64,000 nt of DNA from Manis javanica (GCF_040802235.1 NC_133158.1:43094001-43158000), one strand, 5' to 3'. Shown: positions 1-11,367, counted from the first letter of the stretch. Notes: generated from the sequence alone by a model not told the origin. Made by a program: numbers and translations.

Positions 1-2130
1 AGTCCACTCCCCTCTGCGAGCTGACAGCCGTGCACCCTCTTGAAGAGCATAGCACCTCCTCCTCCCGTCAGTGGGAAAGGGCTGTGGGTGAAATCCATGG
101 CCCCCCAGAGATGCTCACGCCCTGATCCCCACCTGTGGGCATGGCCCCTGGCAGGCAAAGTGATCTGGCGCTCGGGAATAAATTCAGGGTCTTGCGATAG
201 GAAATGGTCCTGGGTTACGCCTGGACTTTTGGGACGTCCCTGCGGGCTGTGGGGTGCCGGCCCGGGGTCCCTGCAGGACCTTAGGGGAGGGACGCAGAGG
301 GGGATGGGACGTGGCTGCGGAAGGAGGCCCGGGGCGCGGAGCGTGGGGCCCTGTGGGCGCGCAGACACCAAGAGGGACCAGAGTGCTTCCGCTGGGGCCT
401 CCGGGAAGGTCCGGCCAAGCCACGCTGGTTCAGCCCAGCGAGAGCCGTTTCAGGGTCTGAGCCCCGCAGCAGTGAGAGAAGGAATTCGTGTGGTTTCAGC
501 CGCCATGCCCATGGTCCTTTGTCCCGGTGGATGTGGGACGGAGCCGTCGTCCCTGTCGCACAGCTCGGATGCCCGCCTTTCCCCCGCGGCCCTGCTGGCT
601 GAGCCCGGGCTGTGGATGGGGGGCGGTCAGGGCAGAGCAGGCGGGGGAGGAGGGGCGCCGGGCTGCGCCTCTCACGCGGGCCTCGGCCCTGCTCACTCTG
701 GGGGCCCCAGCCTGCCCTTCCCCCTTTCCGGGTCTGTCCCACCCCAGGCTCTTCCTGGGGGTCCCCTGGACTGTGGGGGCCCCAGGGCAGCATCGCCTTG
801 GGGCTCCCCCACCGGAGCCTCCAGCAGAGGTTCTGGGCGGTGGCCTCCCTGTGGGGACAGGGCTCCCTCCCGGGGGTCCCCCGCCCAACCCTCACCTGCT
901 GAGGGTGTGACAGCCCCAGACCTCCCACCCCCGACGGCAGGGGAGTGGCCCCATTCTCTCCAAGGAAGCTCTCCTGCCCTTGGGCCTGCGGTGCCCTCCT
1001 CCTGGCCTGTTCACCCATCCAGGGGCTGGAGCTGGGGAGGGGATGGAGTGGTGTCCCAGGGCCGCCCCAACAAAGTACCCAGACTGGGGGAAGTAAAGGG
1101 AAGGTTAGTCTCACAGACTGGGGGTGGAAGCCTGTGGGCCCCCTCCCCCCCAGGCCCCCTCCCTTCCCCCACTCTCAGCTTGTGGCTGCAGGAAGGCGGA
1201 GGCTGCGTGGGGGATGCTGGTGTTACTCCGGGAGGGAAACCAGGCCCAGAGACCACACGGCTGCCCCAGGGACAGACCGGAGAGGCCCAGAGGCCGGAGG
1301 AGGCTGCGGCACACCGGAGTGCCAGGGGGCAGCTGCTGGTACCAAGAAATGGTGTAAGAGGAGCATCAGGAAGGGGGGCCTCCCTGTGGGGAGGCCCGTA
1401 TCTAGAAACCCCCACACTTCCCTGCCGACATAGCGGGCTGACGAGGCCGTGGGGCTGGAGGAACCCTGCGCACCCGCCACGCGGCCCTTTCTCACCATCA
1501 TTCCCTCCAAGCTGGTCCGCCTGGCCAGGCCTGCGTTACCGTCACGCAAATCCAAGCCGGGCCTCTTTGTGTCACGTCCTTGCCTTACAGACAGCATCCG
1601 GAACACCCTGGCGGCCACCAGTGCCGACCACCGGGCGGTGGAGGGGGACTTGGCGGTCTCCTCTGTGATGCCTCTGGGGCGGCACCTGCCCCGGCCTCAG
1701 GCAGGGCGGATGATGGGGCCCCGTGTCTGGGAGCACCCGCCTCGCTCACTGCCGACGGGGAGCTCGCCTGCAGCCCAGGGGGTCGCAGAGCGTTTGGCAT
1801 TGTCGTGCAGTGAACATGTATCCCATAAACTTCCAAAGGGGAAGAGCGCCCGTGGCCTCTGACCAACTCTCCCTCCGGGTCCGTGTGGCCGTCTGACCCA
1901 GGGGGACCCACAGCGAGCAGCTCAGCTGCCTGCCGCTGTCTGTGGCTGCAGCTGGCTCCCGGTGAGGAGCCGTCGGGGATCCAGGGCTCTCGACCCCAGA
2001 GGACTCGGTAGGGGCGCTGTCCCCACGTGTGTCCGCACCCACACCTCACTTTCCTTTGGCCTGGGGTGAGGCGCAGCCTTCCCCAGCACCTTTAACTCTG
2101 TGTTCTCTGCAGAGTCCATCAACACTTTGT
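1..2130. other. GC-rich non-coding stretch, no supported gene
   Basis: This stretch is strongly GC-rich with many G and C runs and scattered CpGs. Long stop-free frames occur on both strands (for example 40-1668 plus and 281-1114 minus). Their translations are rich in Gly, Pro, Arg and Ser, overlap each other in several frames, and show no domain, signal peptide or family motif I recognise. Such frames are expected when TAA/TAG/TGA are rare. It may be intronic or a weak CpG island; a CpG observed/expected calculation would decide the second. No exon boundary pair could be defended. Confidence 0.6.
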
Positions 2131-3238
2131 CCGTTTATGGTCATACCTTTCTTAACACTTGAATGGACAAGTAATGAGTAAGGTTTTGAATAAATCAGGG
2201 CAAACTGAAGGATTTAAGAGTCAAGGCAGGTTTATATTTAAAGGCCCTCTTAGGGTTTTGTTCTGTCCCCTCTTCCCCAGGGTAGAGCCAAGCTGGGGTG
2301 GGGGGTGCCTACAGGCTCCCCAGCAGGTCCCCCTGGGGAGGGGCCTCATGTTCCTGGGCCCGTCTGCTCCTGTTTCTGGCCCAAGGGATCAGTAGGGCTC
2401 CTGATGCTGACCTGGCCGGTCTGACTGGTGCCCACTTGACTTTCTAGTGCTAGTGGCCCACTGAGACTGCAGGCTCATCTCCTCCCCCCACCCCCCTGGC
2501 CTGAGGGGAGGCTCACAGGTGTCTTTTTGCTCTGTGCCTCCTCAATCAGGCCTTGAAAACTTGGGTAGAATGAGTAATGTCTGAACAGACCCTCATGCCC
2601 CACTTGGGGCTCACAGGAGATTGCTGATGCTTCAGGTGCGCAGAGGCGGGCCACAGCCCTTGTGCCAGACCCGCAGGCATGCCTTGTCTTTGAGGGCACC
2701 TCTCTGCAAGGGAAGTTGGCACTGTGCTGACTCTCAGATCCAACTAAATGGGGTGTCTGCTGGTCCCCAGCTCCCCTTACGTGCATGGGGCAGGGGACGG
2801 GGGTGGGCAGAGCCCAGGGTACACCTGGGGCCCAGCCTTCTGCATGTATGCCGGCTTCCCGGCCCCAGCCTCAGGGCCTTGCCATTTCAGGAGGGTGGGG
2901 CCTCAGGGTGAGGAAGGGAGGTGGAGCATGCAGATGGCACCTATTTAGATCTTGTCTTTCAGGAGCTCTGAATATGTCTCTTGTCTGTCTGCTTCTACCA
3001 GAGAGAGGACCCTCACCCATATCTGGAGCGGTCACCGGGGCGCAGGAAAGGAAGAACAAACACGGGTCCTTATTTCCTCACACAAGCATTTCATTGATTA
3101 TAGCAATTGACCTTGTCACGCTGAATGTGGGCAGGCAACCCTGCAGAGCAGGGCTCCCCGGGGCCCGCAGCCCACCCCCTGGAGGACTGCAGGGCTGTCT
3201 CCTCTCAGAAAGCAATGGGCGACATGTTCAAATCTAAG
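2131..3238. other. 3' flank of the KRTAP gene, nothing recognised
   Basis: This is unique-looking sequence of moderate GC downstream of the minus-strand keratin-associated protein gene. I saw no gene, no clear interspersed repeat and no exact AATAAA signal on the minus strand close to the stop codon. A TTCATT (AATGAA on the minus strand) near 3090 is a weak variant at best. Confidence 0.4.
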
Positions 3239-3967
3239 TTAGGCAGCAACTGTGTGTCTGCCGGTGCGTGAGAGGAGGTCCTGGTGCCTGCAGAGGGGCT
3301 CCAGGGCTCCACAGAAAGGATGCTGAGTGCAGGATGAGAGATGCACGCAGTCCAAGAGGCAGAAGATCAAGCTGATTAGCAGCACGCGGGGCGGGCACAT
3401 GCGGGGCAGCAGAGCAGGGACACACAGGAGGCTGGGAGGCAGCAGCTGGGCTGGCAGGGGGAGGCAGGGGCACAGCAGGGGGAGGTGGGCACGCAGCAGG
3501 GGAGGTGGGCGGCAGGTGAGGGACAAGCAGGAGAAGGCTCTGCAGCGGGATGGGGGGCAGGGGGTGGGCTGGCAGCACGGGAGCACCGGGCAGGGGGCAG
3601 CCCCAGAGCAGACGGGCACCCAGCAGATAGGCACGCAGCAAGCCTCCTGGCATGGGAAGGAGGTACAGCAGGAGCTCTGGCAGCTAGACAGCTGGCAGCA
3701 GGAGGGTGTGCACGAGCTGGTGCAGGCTGACTGGCAGGGGCTGCACCCGCAGCTCACGGGGGTGCAGACGAGGCTCAGGCAGGGGGCTGGGGCACAGCAG
3801 CTGGACTGGCAGCAGCTGGGGGCACAGCAGGGGGGCTCGCAGCAGCTCTCGGGGCAGTCGTTCCCCTGCCAGGAGGGGCCGGTGCAGGAGCCCCAGGACC
3901 CAGGCAGGCAGACCCGGCTGCCATAGCTCAGGTCACTGGAGCAGATGGATAGGGTGGAGGTGGCCAT
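3239..3967 (-). CDS. KRTAP10-like: Keratin-associated protein, KRTAP10-type, with shifted C-terminus
   Basis: A single-exon frame of 242 codons. High-cysteine keratin-associated proteins fill the hair-shaft matrix and cross-link keratin filaments through disulfides. The N-terminus (MATSTLSICSSDLSYGSRVC) is the family signature. Residues 38-150 carry dense cysteine motifs of the CCxP, SCCQ and PCQ kind, as in KRTAP10/12 proteins. The start is chosen because ATG sits in a GCCCACCATGG context 77 bp downstream of a TATA box. From about residue 152 (near 3511) cysteine periodicity is lost and the protein becomes Leu/Pro-rich. The expected Cys-rich family tail, with PSCC and VSLLCC-like motifs and a TAA at 3378-3376, is readable in another frame. 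A one-base gain or equivalent near 3500-3515 therefore probably shifted the end, or the assembly has an error there. The family product would be about 198 residues. It could be a functional variant or a young pseudogene. Confidence 0.8.
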   Translation of the reverse strand: MATSTLSICSSDLSYGSRVCLPGSWGSCTGPSWQGNDCPESCCEPPCCAPSCCQSSCCAPAPCLSLVCTPVSCGCSPCQSACTSSCTPSCCQLSSCQSSCCTSFPCQEACCVPICWVPVCSGAAPCPVLPCCQPTPCPPSRCRAFSCLSLTCRPPPLLRAHLPLLCPCLPLPAQLLPPSLLCVPALLPRMCPPRVLLISLIFCLLDCVHLSSCTQHPFCGALEPLCRHQDLLSRTGRHTVAA

Positions 3968-4043
3968 GGTGGGCGGTGGGCTGGAGGAGGGTGTGTGTGT
4001 GTGTAAGAGTGTGTGAGTGTGAGTGAGGTGCTCAGGGCTGCAG

Positions 4044-4051
4044 CTTTTATA
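4044..4051 (-). promoter_or_regulatory. TATA box of the KRTAP gene
   Basis: On the minus strand TATAAAAG lies about 77 bp upstream of the ATG, at the spacing expected for a short 5' UTR in an intronless KRTAP gene. The 5' UTR between contains a TG/GT-rich tract (about 3991-4027 on the plus strand). The match and position are seen; promoter function is inferred. Confidence 0.75.
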
Positions 4052-4882
4052 TCCCTCCCGGGTGTGTGTGTTGCCCCAGCAGCAGGGTGAGTGATGCCCT
4101 CCCTTTCTGGTTGGTGCTGAGAGCTGGTGCAGGAGATCCCTTATTAGTGTTGGTTTATTTTCTATAATTAGCTTTACTCATCAAACTTGTTATGTTGCAG
4201 GACATGTTTTCCTATCTGTTCTTTGGCTCTTGAAAACCTGTGGAAAATATATGAGGCAAGTTTTTGCTGAGTAACTGCCCTGGGTCCTAACGTCACATTC
4301 ACGAGGGGCTGGGTGTGAGATGAACTCACGGCCACGGGCACCCTCCCTCCCAGCAGCTGTGCCAGCTGAACACTGTGGGAAGACACCCAGTATCGTATAG
4401 CCCAGACTAGAAAGCACTAAGTGGAACGTTAATTGTGAACAGAAGAGTGAAACTTGACCGAAGAGCACGCAGTGTGTGTCCCCGGCAGACCCAAAGCTGC
4501 TGTGGGAGGAAAACTCAAGGCTGTGTAATTCTCCACCCTCCCGGAACAGTCCATCGCTGCATAGTTTCCATTAGAACCCACAGAGAATCTCTTTTGGTAG
4601 AAAGGATATTGAATGGGCAGTAATGCCATATGCATGATGGATGAAAGGTTAACATGAAAATTACAAAGTCCCTACAACTAGAACAGGATAAGATACAAAA
4701 GAATCAAATACAAAATTCAAAACATTCAAATTTCCAAGAAACATGAAAATACTTGATCTCATTAATAATTAGTTTCCCAAATTAAAACAAAAATGTCCCA
4801 CTTGTAAAATCAACCAAGATTTACAATGGTGATGATTTTCAGTGCTGCTGAGCATGGTGGCCTCACTTGGAAACCTTTAGCA
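4052..4882. other. Upstream flank of KRTAP, no gene
   Basis: No gene is seen. From about 4670 the sequence becomes A-rich and resembles a decayed plus-strand L1 ORF2 tail (a short stretch on antisense-free residual wording such as ATGAAAATACTTGATCTC). That resemblance is weak and is not used as a firm call. Confidence 0.35.
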
Positions 4883-5831
4883 GGTGTGATTTTTAAAAAT
4901 TGTGATAACATAATATAAAATTTACAAACAATCCATTTTAAAGTGTATAATTCAGTGACACTTAGTTCAGTCACAGTGATACGCAACCGTGACCACTATC
5001 TAGTTCCAGAACATTCTCATCACTCCAAAAGGAAATCCTGTACTATTAAGTAGTCCTTTCCAGTTCCTATCAACCACTAATCTACTTTCTGTCTCTATGG
5101 ATTTGCCTGTTCTGAACATTTTCTATAACAGGAACCTTACAATATGTGGCCCTTTGTGTCTGACTTCTTTCACTTAACCTAAAAGTTTTCTAGGTTCATC
5201 CACACTGTGGCATGTATCAGTGCTTCATTCCTTTTTGTGGCTGAGTAATATTTCATCATAAGGACATAACACATTTTATTTATCCATTTGTTAGTTGGTG
5301 GACATTTGTGTTGTTTTTACCTTTTGGCTAATGTGAATAATGCTGCTGTGAGCATTTTTGTACACATGGTTGTTTGAACACCTCTTTTCAACTCTCTTGA
5401 GTGTATATATCTAGGAGTAGATTTTCCAGGTCATATAGTAACTCTGTGTTGAACTTTTGAGGAACTACCACACTGTTTTCCAAGCAGCTGAACCATTTTA
5501 CATTTCTACTAGTAATGTATGAGAATTCCAATTTTTCCATGTGCTCACCAACACTTTTTTGTTTTTATTTTGTTTTATTATAGTGGGTGTGAAGTGGCAT
5601 CTCAGTGTGGTTTTAATTTGTATCCCCTTAATGGTCAGTGACATTGGGCTTCCTTCATGTACTTGTTGGCTGTTTGTATATCTTCTTGGGAGAAGTTTCT
5701 ATTGAAGTGCTTTGCCCATTTTTGATTGTTTTTTTTTTGTTGTTGAGTTACAGGTGTTCTTTATGTATTCTGGATACTAGATCTTTATCAGAATTATGAT
5801 TTAGAAATATTTTCTCTCATTCTTTGGACTG

Positions 5832-5991
5832 TCTTTTCCCTTTCTTCAAAAAAAATTTTTTTAAATTTTTATAAAACTTTAATATCTTAGGGTCAGCACA
5901 TCTGAGTGCAATGGATAAGCCTCCTCCTGGGAAAGCCACCTTCATGATCATGGTATCTCCCCTGCCAGGTAAATATTCTTTTCCCTTTTTT
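5832..5991. repeat. Target-site duplication pair around U1 copy
   Basis: TCTTTTCCCTTTCTT at 5832-5846 and TCTTTTCCCTTTTTT at 5977-5991 flank the U1 retrocopy. In an uninterrupted L1 this stretch occurs once, so the duplication marks the later insertion. Confidence 0.8.
5847..5976 (-). pseudogene. RNU1 pseudogene: Truncated U1 snRNA retropseudogene
   Basis: The minus strand from 5976 down to about 5890 closely matches the first 90 or so nucleotides of U1 spliceosomal RNA. It includes the 5' end that pairs with 5' splice sites (ATATTTACCTGGCAGGGGAG, one change from the normal start) and the following stem-loop sequence. Similarity stops near the GCTGACCC segment and is followed by an A/T-rich tail ending in runs of A and T (5847-5889). 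The insert is flanked by near-identical 15-bp copies (5832-5846 and 5977-5991, one mismatch), a typical L1-mediated target duplication. It sits within the antisense L1 and starts exactly at U1 nucleotide 1. It lacks the rest of U1 and its 3' signals, so it is a non-functional retrocopy. Confidence 0.9.
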
Positions 5992-8345
5992 GATAGTGTC
6001 CTTTGATATGTGAAACTTTATTTTTGATGAAGTACAATTTATTTGTATTTTCTTCTGTTGCTTGTGCTTTTGGTATCATATCTAAGAAAGCATTGCCAAA
6101 TCTAAGGTCATGCAGATTTACTCCTATGTTTTATTCTAGGAGATTTATAGCTTTAGCTCTTGCATTTAGATCTTTGATCCATTTTGAGTTAAGTTTGTAT
6201 ATGGTGTGAGATTGGGCTCAACTTCATTCTTTTGCATGTGACTATCCAGTTGTCACAGCATCATTTGTTGAAGAAAATATTCTTTCCTCATTAAATGATC
6301 TTGATTCCCTTATTGAGAATCAATTGACCGTAGATATATAGGCTTATTTTTAGACTCTTTAGATATATTGAACTATATATCTATCCTTATGCAAATACCA
6401 TTGCTTTGATTACTGTAGTTTTGTGGTAAGTTTTATTTCTTTCTTTGTAATTTGGAATTTTCATTTCTTTTTCTTGCCTAATTAATTGCTCTGGCTAGAA
6501 CTTCCAGTATGATGTTGAGTAGAAATGGTGAAAGTGGACATCTTTGTCTTACTCCTGATTATAGGGAGAAGGCTTTCAGTCTTTCACCATTGAGTATGAT
6601 GGTAGCCACTGGTTATTCATAATGCTCTCTATTATGTTGAAGAAGTTCCCTTTTTTCCTAGTTTGTTGAGTGTTTTTATCATGAAAGAGTGTTGGCTTTA
6701 GTCAGACGCTTTTTCTGAATCAACTGAGATGGTCATGTGGTTCACACTCCTTTCTTCTATTAATTTGGTACATTATACTGATTGGTTTTCATATGTTGTA
6801 TCACTCTTGCATTCCTAGAATAAATCCCACTTAGTTGTGTTGCATAATCCTTTTACTATGTTGCTGAATTTGGTTTGATTATATTTTGCTGAGGATTAAA
6901 AAAATCTTTATCTATAAGGAATATTGGCTTCTATTTTCTTTTGTTGTGTTTGTCTGTTTTTGATATCAGAATAATGCTGACCTCACAGAATGAGTTAGAA
7001 AGTGTTCCCTCATCTTCTGTTTATTGGAAGAATCTGAGAAGGTTTGGTATTGTTTCATAATGTTTAGTAGAATTCAGCATTGAAGCCATTTATTCCTGGG
7101 AATTTCTTTTGGGGGAGGTTTTTGATCACTGATGAAATCCCATTACTTGTTGTATGTCTATTCAGCTTGTTTATTTCTTCTTGAGTGAGTTCACTCACTT
7201 TAGAGCCAAAGATCCACAAGGGATCCACTTTTTTAGATGAAAGTGGGAGGACAGGAAAAGAGAGTTCATGTAAATAGTAACCATGATAATTAAATCAGAC
7301 AAAATAGACTCTGAGTCAAATATTGTTGTAAGAGACAAATGAGGACATTAAGTGTTGATAAAAGAGTCACTACATCAAGAAGATATGACAATTGTAAACA
7401 TATATCCACTTAGCAACAGACCCCCAAAATATATGAAGCAAAAGTTCTAGAATTGAAGCAATAGGCAGTTCCAATTCTGCAATATTTCTTGGAGACTTCA
7501 AGAAGTCATTTCTGCTAATTAAAAAAATGAAATAATAGAACAGCTAGATCAAAGATCAATAGTGAAATAGAGGACTTGAAGAACACTATGAATAACTAGA
7601 CCTAAAAGACATATACAAGATGCTCAACTCAACAACAGCAGAACACATTCTTCTCAAGTGCACATGAAACATTCTCCAGATTAGACTCTACATTAAGCCA
7701 CAAAACAAATCTCATTGTATTGTGAAAGATTGAAATCATACAAAATATCTCCTCTGACCACCATGGAAAGAAACTAGAAATCAGTAACAGAGGGAAAACT
7801 GGAGAATTCACAAATATGAGGAAATTAAACAACACACACTTAAATAAAAAATTGGTCAAAGAAGAAATAACAAGGGAAGTTAGAAAATACATTGAGATGA
7901 ATGCAAATGAAAACATTAACAAAGAAATACTTCTGGAATACAGTGACAACAGTGCTCAGAGGGAAACTTATAACTGTCAACAACTTAATTTAAAAAGAAG
8001 ACAGATTTAAATCAAGGAAGCAGATAAATCAGAGCAGACTGAACCCAAAGCTAGCAGAAGGAAGGAAATAAATATTACAGTGCATATTAATGAAATAGGG
8101 ACTAGAAAAACAAAAGAGAAAATCAATGAAAACAAAAGTTGGTTCTTAAAAAGAGCAAAAAATTGAAAAGCTTTAGCTAGACCAAAAAAAGAGATGCCTC
8201 AAATTACTAAGGTCAGAAATAACAGTGGGACCTCACTACTGATCTTGCTTAAACAAAAGGATTATATGAGAGTGCTCTGAACAACTGCACACCAAAAAAT
8301 AAGGTAACCTAGATGTCATGGAAAAATCCTGATAATCACACAAAC

Positions 8346-8660
8346 TACCAAAGCTGACACCTTTCCTGGTGCCTTTATTTCTTCTATGGCTTCAAGTTAC
8401 TGTCTAATGCCTTTTATTTCAGCCTGAATTATCTCATTGGCAGGGCAGGTCTACCAGTGATGAATTCTTCCAATTTTTATTTATCTGGAAATGTCTTAAA
8501 TTCTCCTTCAGTTTTGAAGGATACGTATGTTGGGTATAGACTTCTTAGTTGGCAGTTTTTTTCTGTCAGCACTTTAAGTACATCATCCCACTGCCCTCTG
8601 GCCTCGCTGTTTCTGATGTGAAATTGGCGGTTAGCCTTCTATCTCACTGATCTTAGATCT
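8346..8660. repeat. Old interspersed repeat, L1M-like
   Basis: This resembles a mammal-wide family with the wording 'GAAGGATA..TTGG.TATA.A.TTCTT..TTGGCAGTTTTT..CTGTCAGCACTTT', also seen in related form at 31860-32290 and 41375-42120. I recall it as part of old L1M-type elements; the family is not certain. No coding potential. Confidence 0.5.
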
Positions 8661-9769
8661 GCCACAGCTGCGGTTGGGACTGCCACTTGGCTGAGTTTGC
8701 ACTGTCATCCTTCAGGATCCATCCAGTTTGTGCAAGGATCAGACTGATGAACGGACAGGACACCTTACGGGACACCTCCCCTGTCCCCATCCCTTTGCTT
8801 CTTAAGGTGCCACTAAATTTTGCCATTGCTCCAGGTTGCAGTGCTGTTTTTGAATCACTACCTTGACTTGGGCAGGGTGGGTTGGGGTGAGAAAGCAGTT
8901 TCAGAGGATTCTTACCTTCCCAATAGGATAACCCTGTCTCCAAACCCAACTACCAAGTATGTCTATTCCAGTCATACATTATGGGACACAGGAAATAACT
9001 ACAGGATTTGTCTGTGGGCCCAGTGGACCTACTCTAAGCTGGATGTAGCCAAGATCCCATTAAGTACCTGCAGTTCCTATGTCCTATTTTAGTGGGAGCC
9101 CAGTGATGTTTCAGGACTTCAGGTGTCAATCTCAACTTGAACCCTGTGTTCAACAGACCATGAAATGTCAGGGTACTCCCCTTCCTGGTGCATTGTTGCA
9201 TGAATAAATGCTGTAGGAGGCAGACTGGAAGAAGCATGGTTACATATACTCATCCTGATTTCCGAGTCCTTCCTTGTGGGGTGGGAGCATTTACACCAAA
9301 GAAATTGGCAAACACTACAAATCATAACCTTTTTTTGGAAGATCAATTTACCAGCATATTGCTTGCATACTCATTAAAATCTAACCAAAAAGAAAGTAGA
9401 ACCAATATGGTTGATCAGGAAGGGAGGGCAGTCAGCCCAATAGAAAGTCTCGATTCTTTGACCAGTTCCTGTATCTGAGTCAGTCCTCAGACTGGAACAC
9501 CTTGATTGTATCCAATATAAAGCTGCTGTAAGTTTAACAACCAGCTTGCAAAATTCCTGAATGTTTAATAATCAACTTTTGCCAGCTAGTCCAAGTCAGC
9601 CCCTGCTGGCTCCAGCACACAGCTGGCAGTAACATAATTGACTGACTATCACTTTCCCTCTGGGGATTCTGGGTTCTAAGAACCATCTCCAGTAACTGCT
9701 TCCACCCCGGTGCCCTCCACCTGTGGCCTTATTCCCCCTGTAGGTTTATTAGGTTTTGGGTTATCTTTC
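8661..9769. other. No gene; possible decayed ERV-like sequence
   Basis: No gene is supported. Short frames on both strands have no family features. Parts of 8820-9350 have the look of decayed internal sequence of an old LTR element, but I could not assign a family. Confidence 0.3.
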
Positions 9770-10560
9770 CATTGTCTTTTTAATGTAACCAACAACATGG
9801 ATGTGTGTGTTTATTTCCCTTTTTTACACAACAGTTAGCATATTATACACACTGGCCTGCACCTGACACTTTTCACTTGCCAGTATATCCTGGAGACCAC
9901 TCTATAACAGTTTATCAAGAGTGTCCACACTCCTTTTTATAGCTACATTCCACTGCATATATGAATGTAGCCTCATTTATTCAACCAGTCTCCTGTTGGT
10001 GGGCAATTGTTTTCCTACAGTATTTTGTTATTCTGAATAATACTACAGTGTATGGTTGTCTTCGGCAGATATCATTTAATTTTGTCAGTGTATCTTAGGG
10101 ATAAAGTCCTAGAGTTTATTTTCTGATTTAACACTGGGTCATTATGTAATTTTGGTAGATATTCTCACAATTCCCCTCTGTACTGTTTGTTCCATTTTGC
10201 ATTCTCACAAGTTGTGTGTGAGAATGTCTTGGCGAATGTGTGTGTTTTTCCAACTGAACATGTCATTGAGCCTTTGGCTTTTTATCGACCTGATAGCTGG
10301 GAATAGTACTCTTGTTTTTTAAAAAATTATCTTTCTCTTAATATGAGTGTGAGCATCTTCTTGTACTTCAAACCTATTTGCATTTCTTTTTCTGTGAACT
10401 GCTGTTCATATCCCTGCCCATTTAAAAAATTGATTTGTTGGTATTTCTCTTCCCTGATTTTTGGCAGCTCTAAAATTTGATAAATAGCTCATTTTCTGTG
10501 GTACAAGTGGGAGATATTTTTTCCTAACTTGTTTTTTGTTTTATATTTGCCTTATGGTAT
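9770..10560 (-). mobile_element. L1 3' region, antisense
   Basis: The order of phrases is that of an antisense L1 3' UTR and ORF2 end: a 'TATAGCTACATTCCACTG...' block, then 'TCCTGTTGGTGGGCAATTG', then the block reading 'CATATCCCTGCCCATTT'. It is diverged and 5'-truncated, ending before the TATC array. The subfamily is not assigned. Confidence 0.65.
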
Positions 10561-10571
10561 GACTTTATCAT

Positions 10572-10675
10572 TCTATCTATTTATCTATCATCTATCTGTA
10601 TCATCTATTTATCAATCTATATCATCTATCTAGATATTTTACCTATCATCTATCAATCATCAATCATCTATCTAT

Positions 10676-10728
<53 letters not shown>

Positions 10729-10752
10729 ATCATCATATCTATCTATCTATCT
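10572..10752. repeat. (TATC)n microsatellite
   Basis: A tetranucleotide array with interrupted flanks and a perfect core of about 13 units at roughly 10677-10729. Length polymorphism between individuals is expected. Confidence 0.97.
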
Positions 10753-10920
10753 TCAGGGCTCATGTAACTCATCTTTGTTTCACACACTTCCCCAATCCTC
10801 CTCGGCACTAGCAGGCATTTCTGCCCCCTGAATTCCCCAACCCTAATCTTGCACCACCTATGCCAAACCATGTAGTTCATAATTATGGATTGTCTTGGTT
10901 TTTACATTTTTTTTCATGTA

Positions 10921-11367
10921 CAGGCATAGCTTGTTTTATTGCACTTTGCTTTACTGTGCTTTGCATAGACTGCATTTTTTACAAGTTAACCATCTGTGGC
11001 AACCCTGCTTCAAGCAAGTCTATTGGCGCCACTTTCCCAAAAGCACTTGCTCACTGTGTCTCTGTGCTGTGTTTGGTAATTCTCACAATATTTCAAACTT
11101 TTCATTATTATTACATTTGTTACAATGATCTGTGATCAATGATTATGACTCAGATGATGGTTGGTATTTTAGCAATAAAATATCTTTAAACTAAGGTATG
11201 TACATTTTTTTAGACATAATGCTGTTGCTCACTTAATATTGACTACAGTATAGTATGAACATAACTTTTATGTGCACTGGGAAACCAAAAATTTCATTAG
11301 ACTCACTTTATTGAGATACCCACTTCATTGTGGTGTCTGGAACCAAGCCCACAGTATCTCTGTATGT
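10921..11367 (+). mobile_element. Tigger1-type non-autonomous DNA transposon
   Basis: The left end CAGGCATAGCTTGTTTTATT and the right end, read in reverse from about 11367 as CATACAGAGATACTGTGGG, match the two Tigger (pogo/Tc1-mariner) terminal regions. Internally the left arm (TGGCAACCCTGCTTCAAGCA and following) and right arm (TTTAGACATAATGCTGTTGC) are present, but the transposase gene between them is missing. TA dinucleotides flank both ends, as expected for TA-targeting transposons. It is an internally deleted, immobile derivative. Confidence 0.85.

Larger units (their letters stand above)
4883..8345 (-). mobile_element. L1 (L1M-type) copy with 5' inversion
   Basis: Positions 4883 to about 7200 read as antisense L1, from the 3' terminal region through ORF2 towards the reverse transcriptase part. 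Positions about 7230-8345 read as sense ORF2. The sense part ends at the ORF2 segment around ACAAACTACCAAAGCTGAC, and the antisense part begins, in L1 order, at CTCAAGAAGAAATAAACAAG, which are adjacent in L1 ORF2. The two parts are thus one insertion whose 5' part is flipped, the expected product of twin priming. The junction at about 7195-7235 holds a few tens of bases of uncertain origin. Many stops show the element is dead. A clean target duplication at the outer ends was not found. It carries the U1 retropseudogene described separately. Confidence 0.8.

Noticed and set aside
281-1114. 277-codon open frame on the minus strand
   Set aside because: Same GC-rich block; shadow-type composition with no recognisable family.
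40-1668. 542-codon open frame on the plus strand
   Set aside because: Lies in very GC-rich DNA, overlaps long frames on both strands, low-complexity Gly/Pro/Arg/Ser composition, no domain or signal peptide.
3327-3926. 199-codon plus-strand frame opposite the KRTAP gene
   Set aside because: Gln/Gly/Arg-rich antisense shadow of the cysteine-rich gene.
5847-5976. Functional U1 gene
   Set aside because: Only the first 90 or so nucleotides are present; no proximal/distal promoter elements or 3' box, and TSDs show a retrocopy.
4883-8345. Clean target duplication for the inverted L1
   Set aside because: ACCTTTAGCAGGTGT and ACCTTTCCTGGTGC near the two ends look similar but are too divergent to claim.
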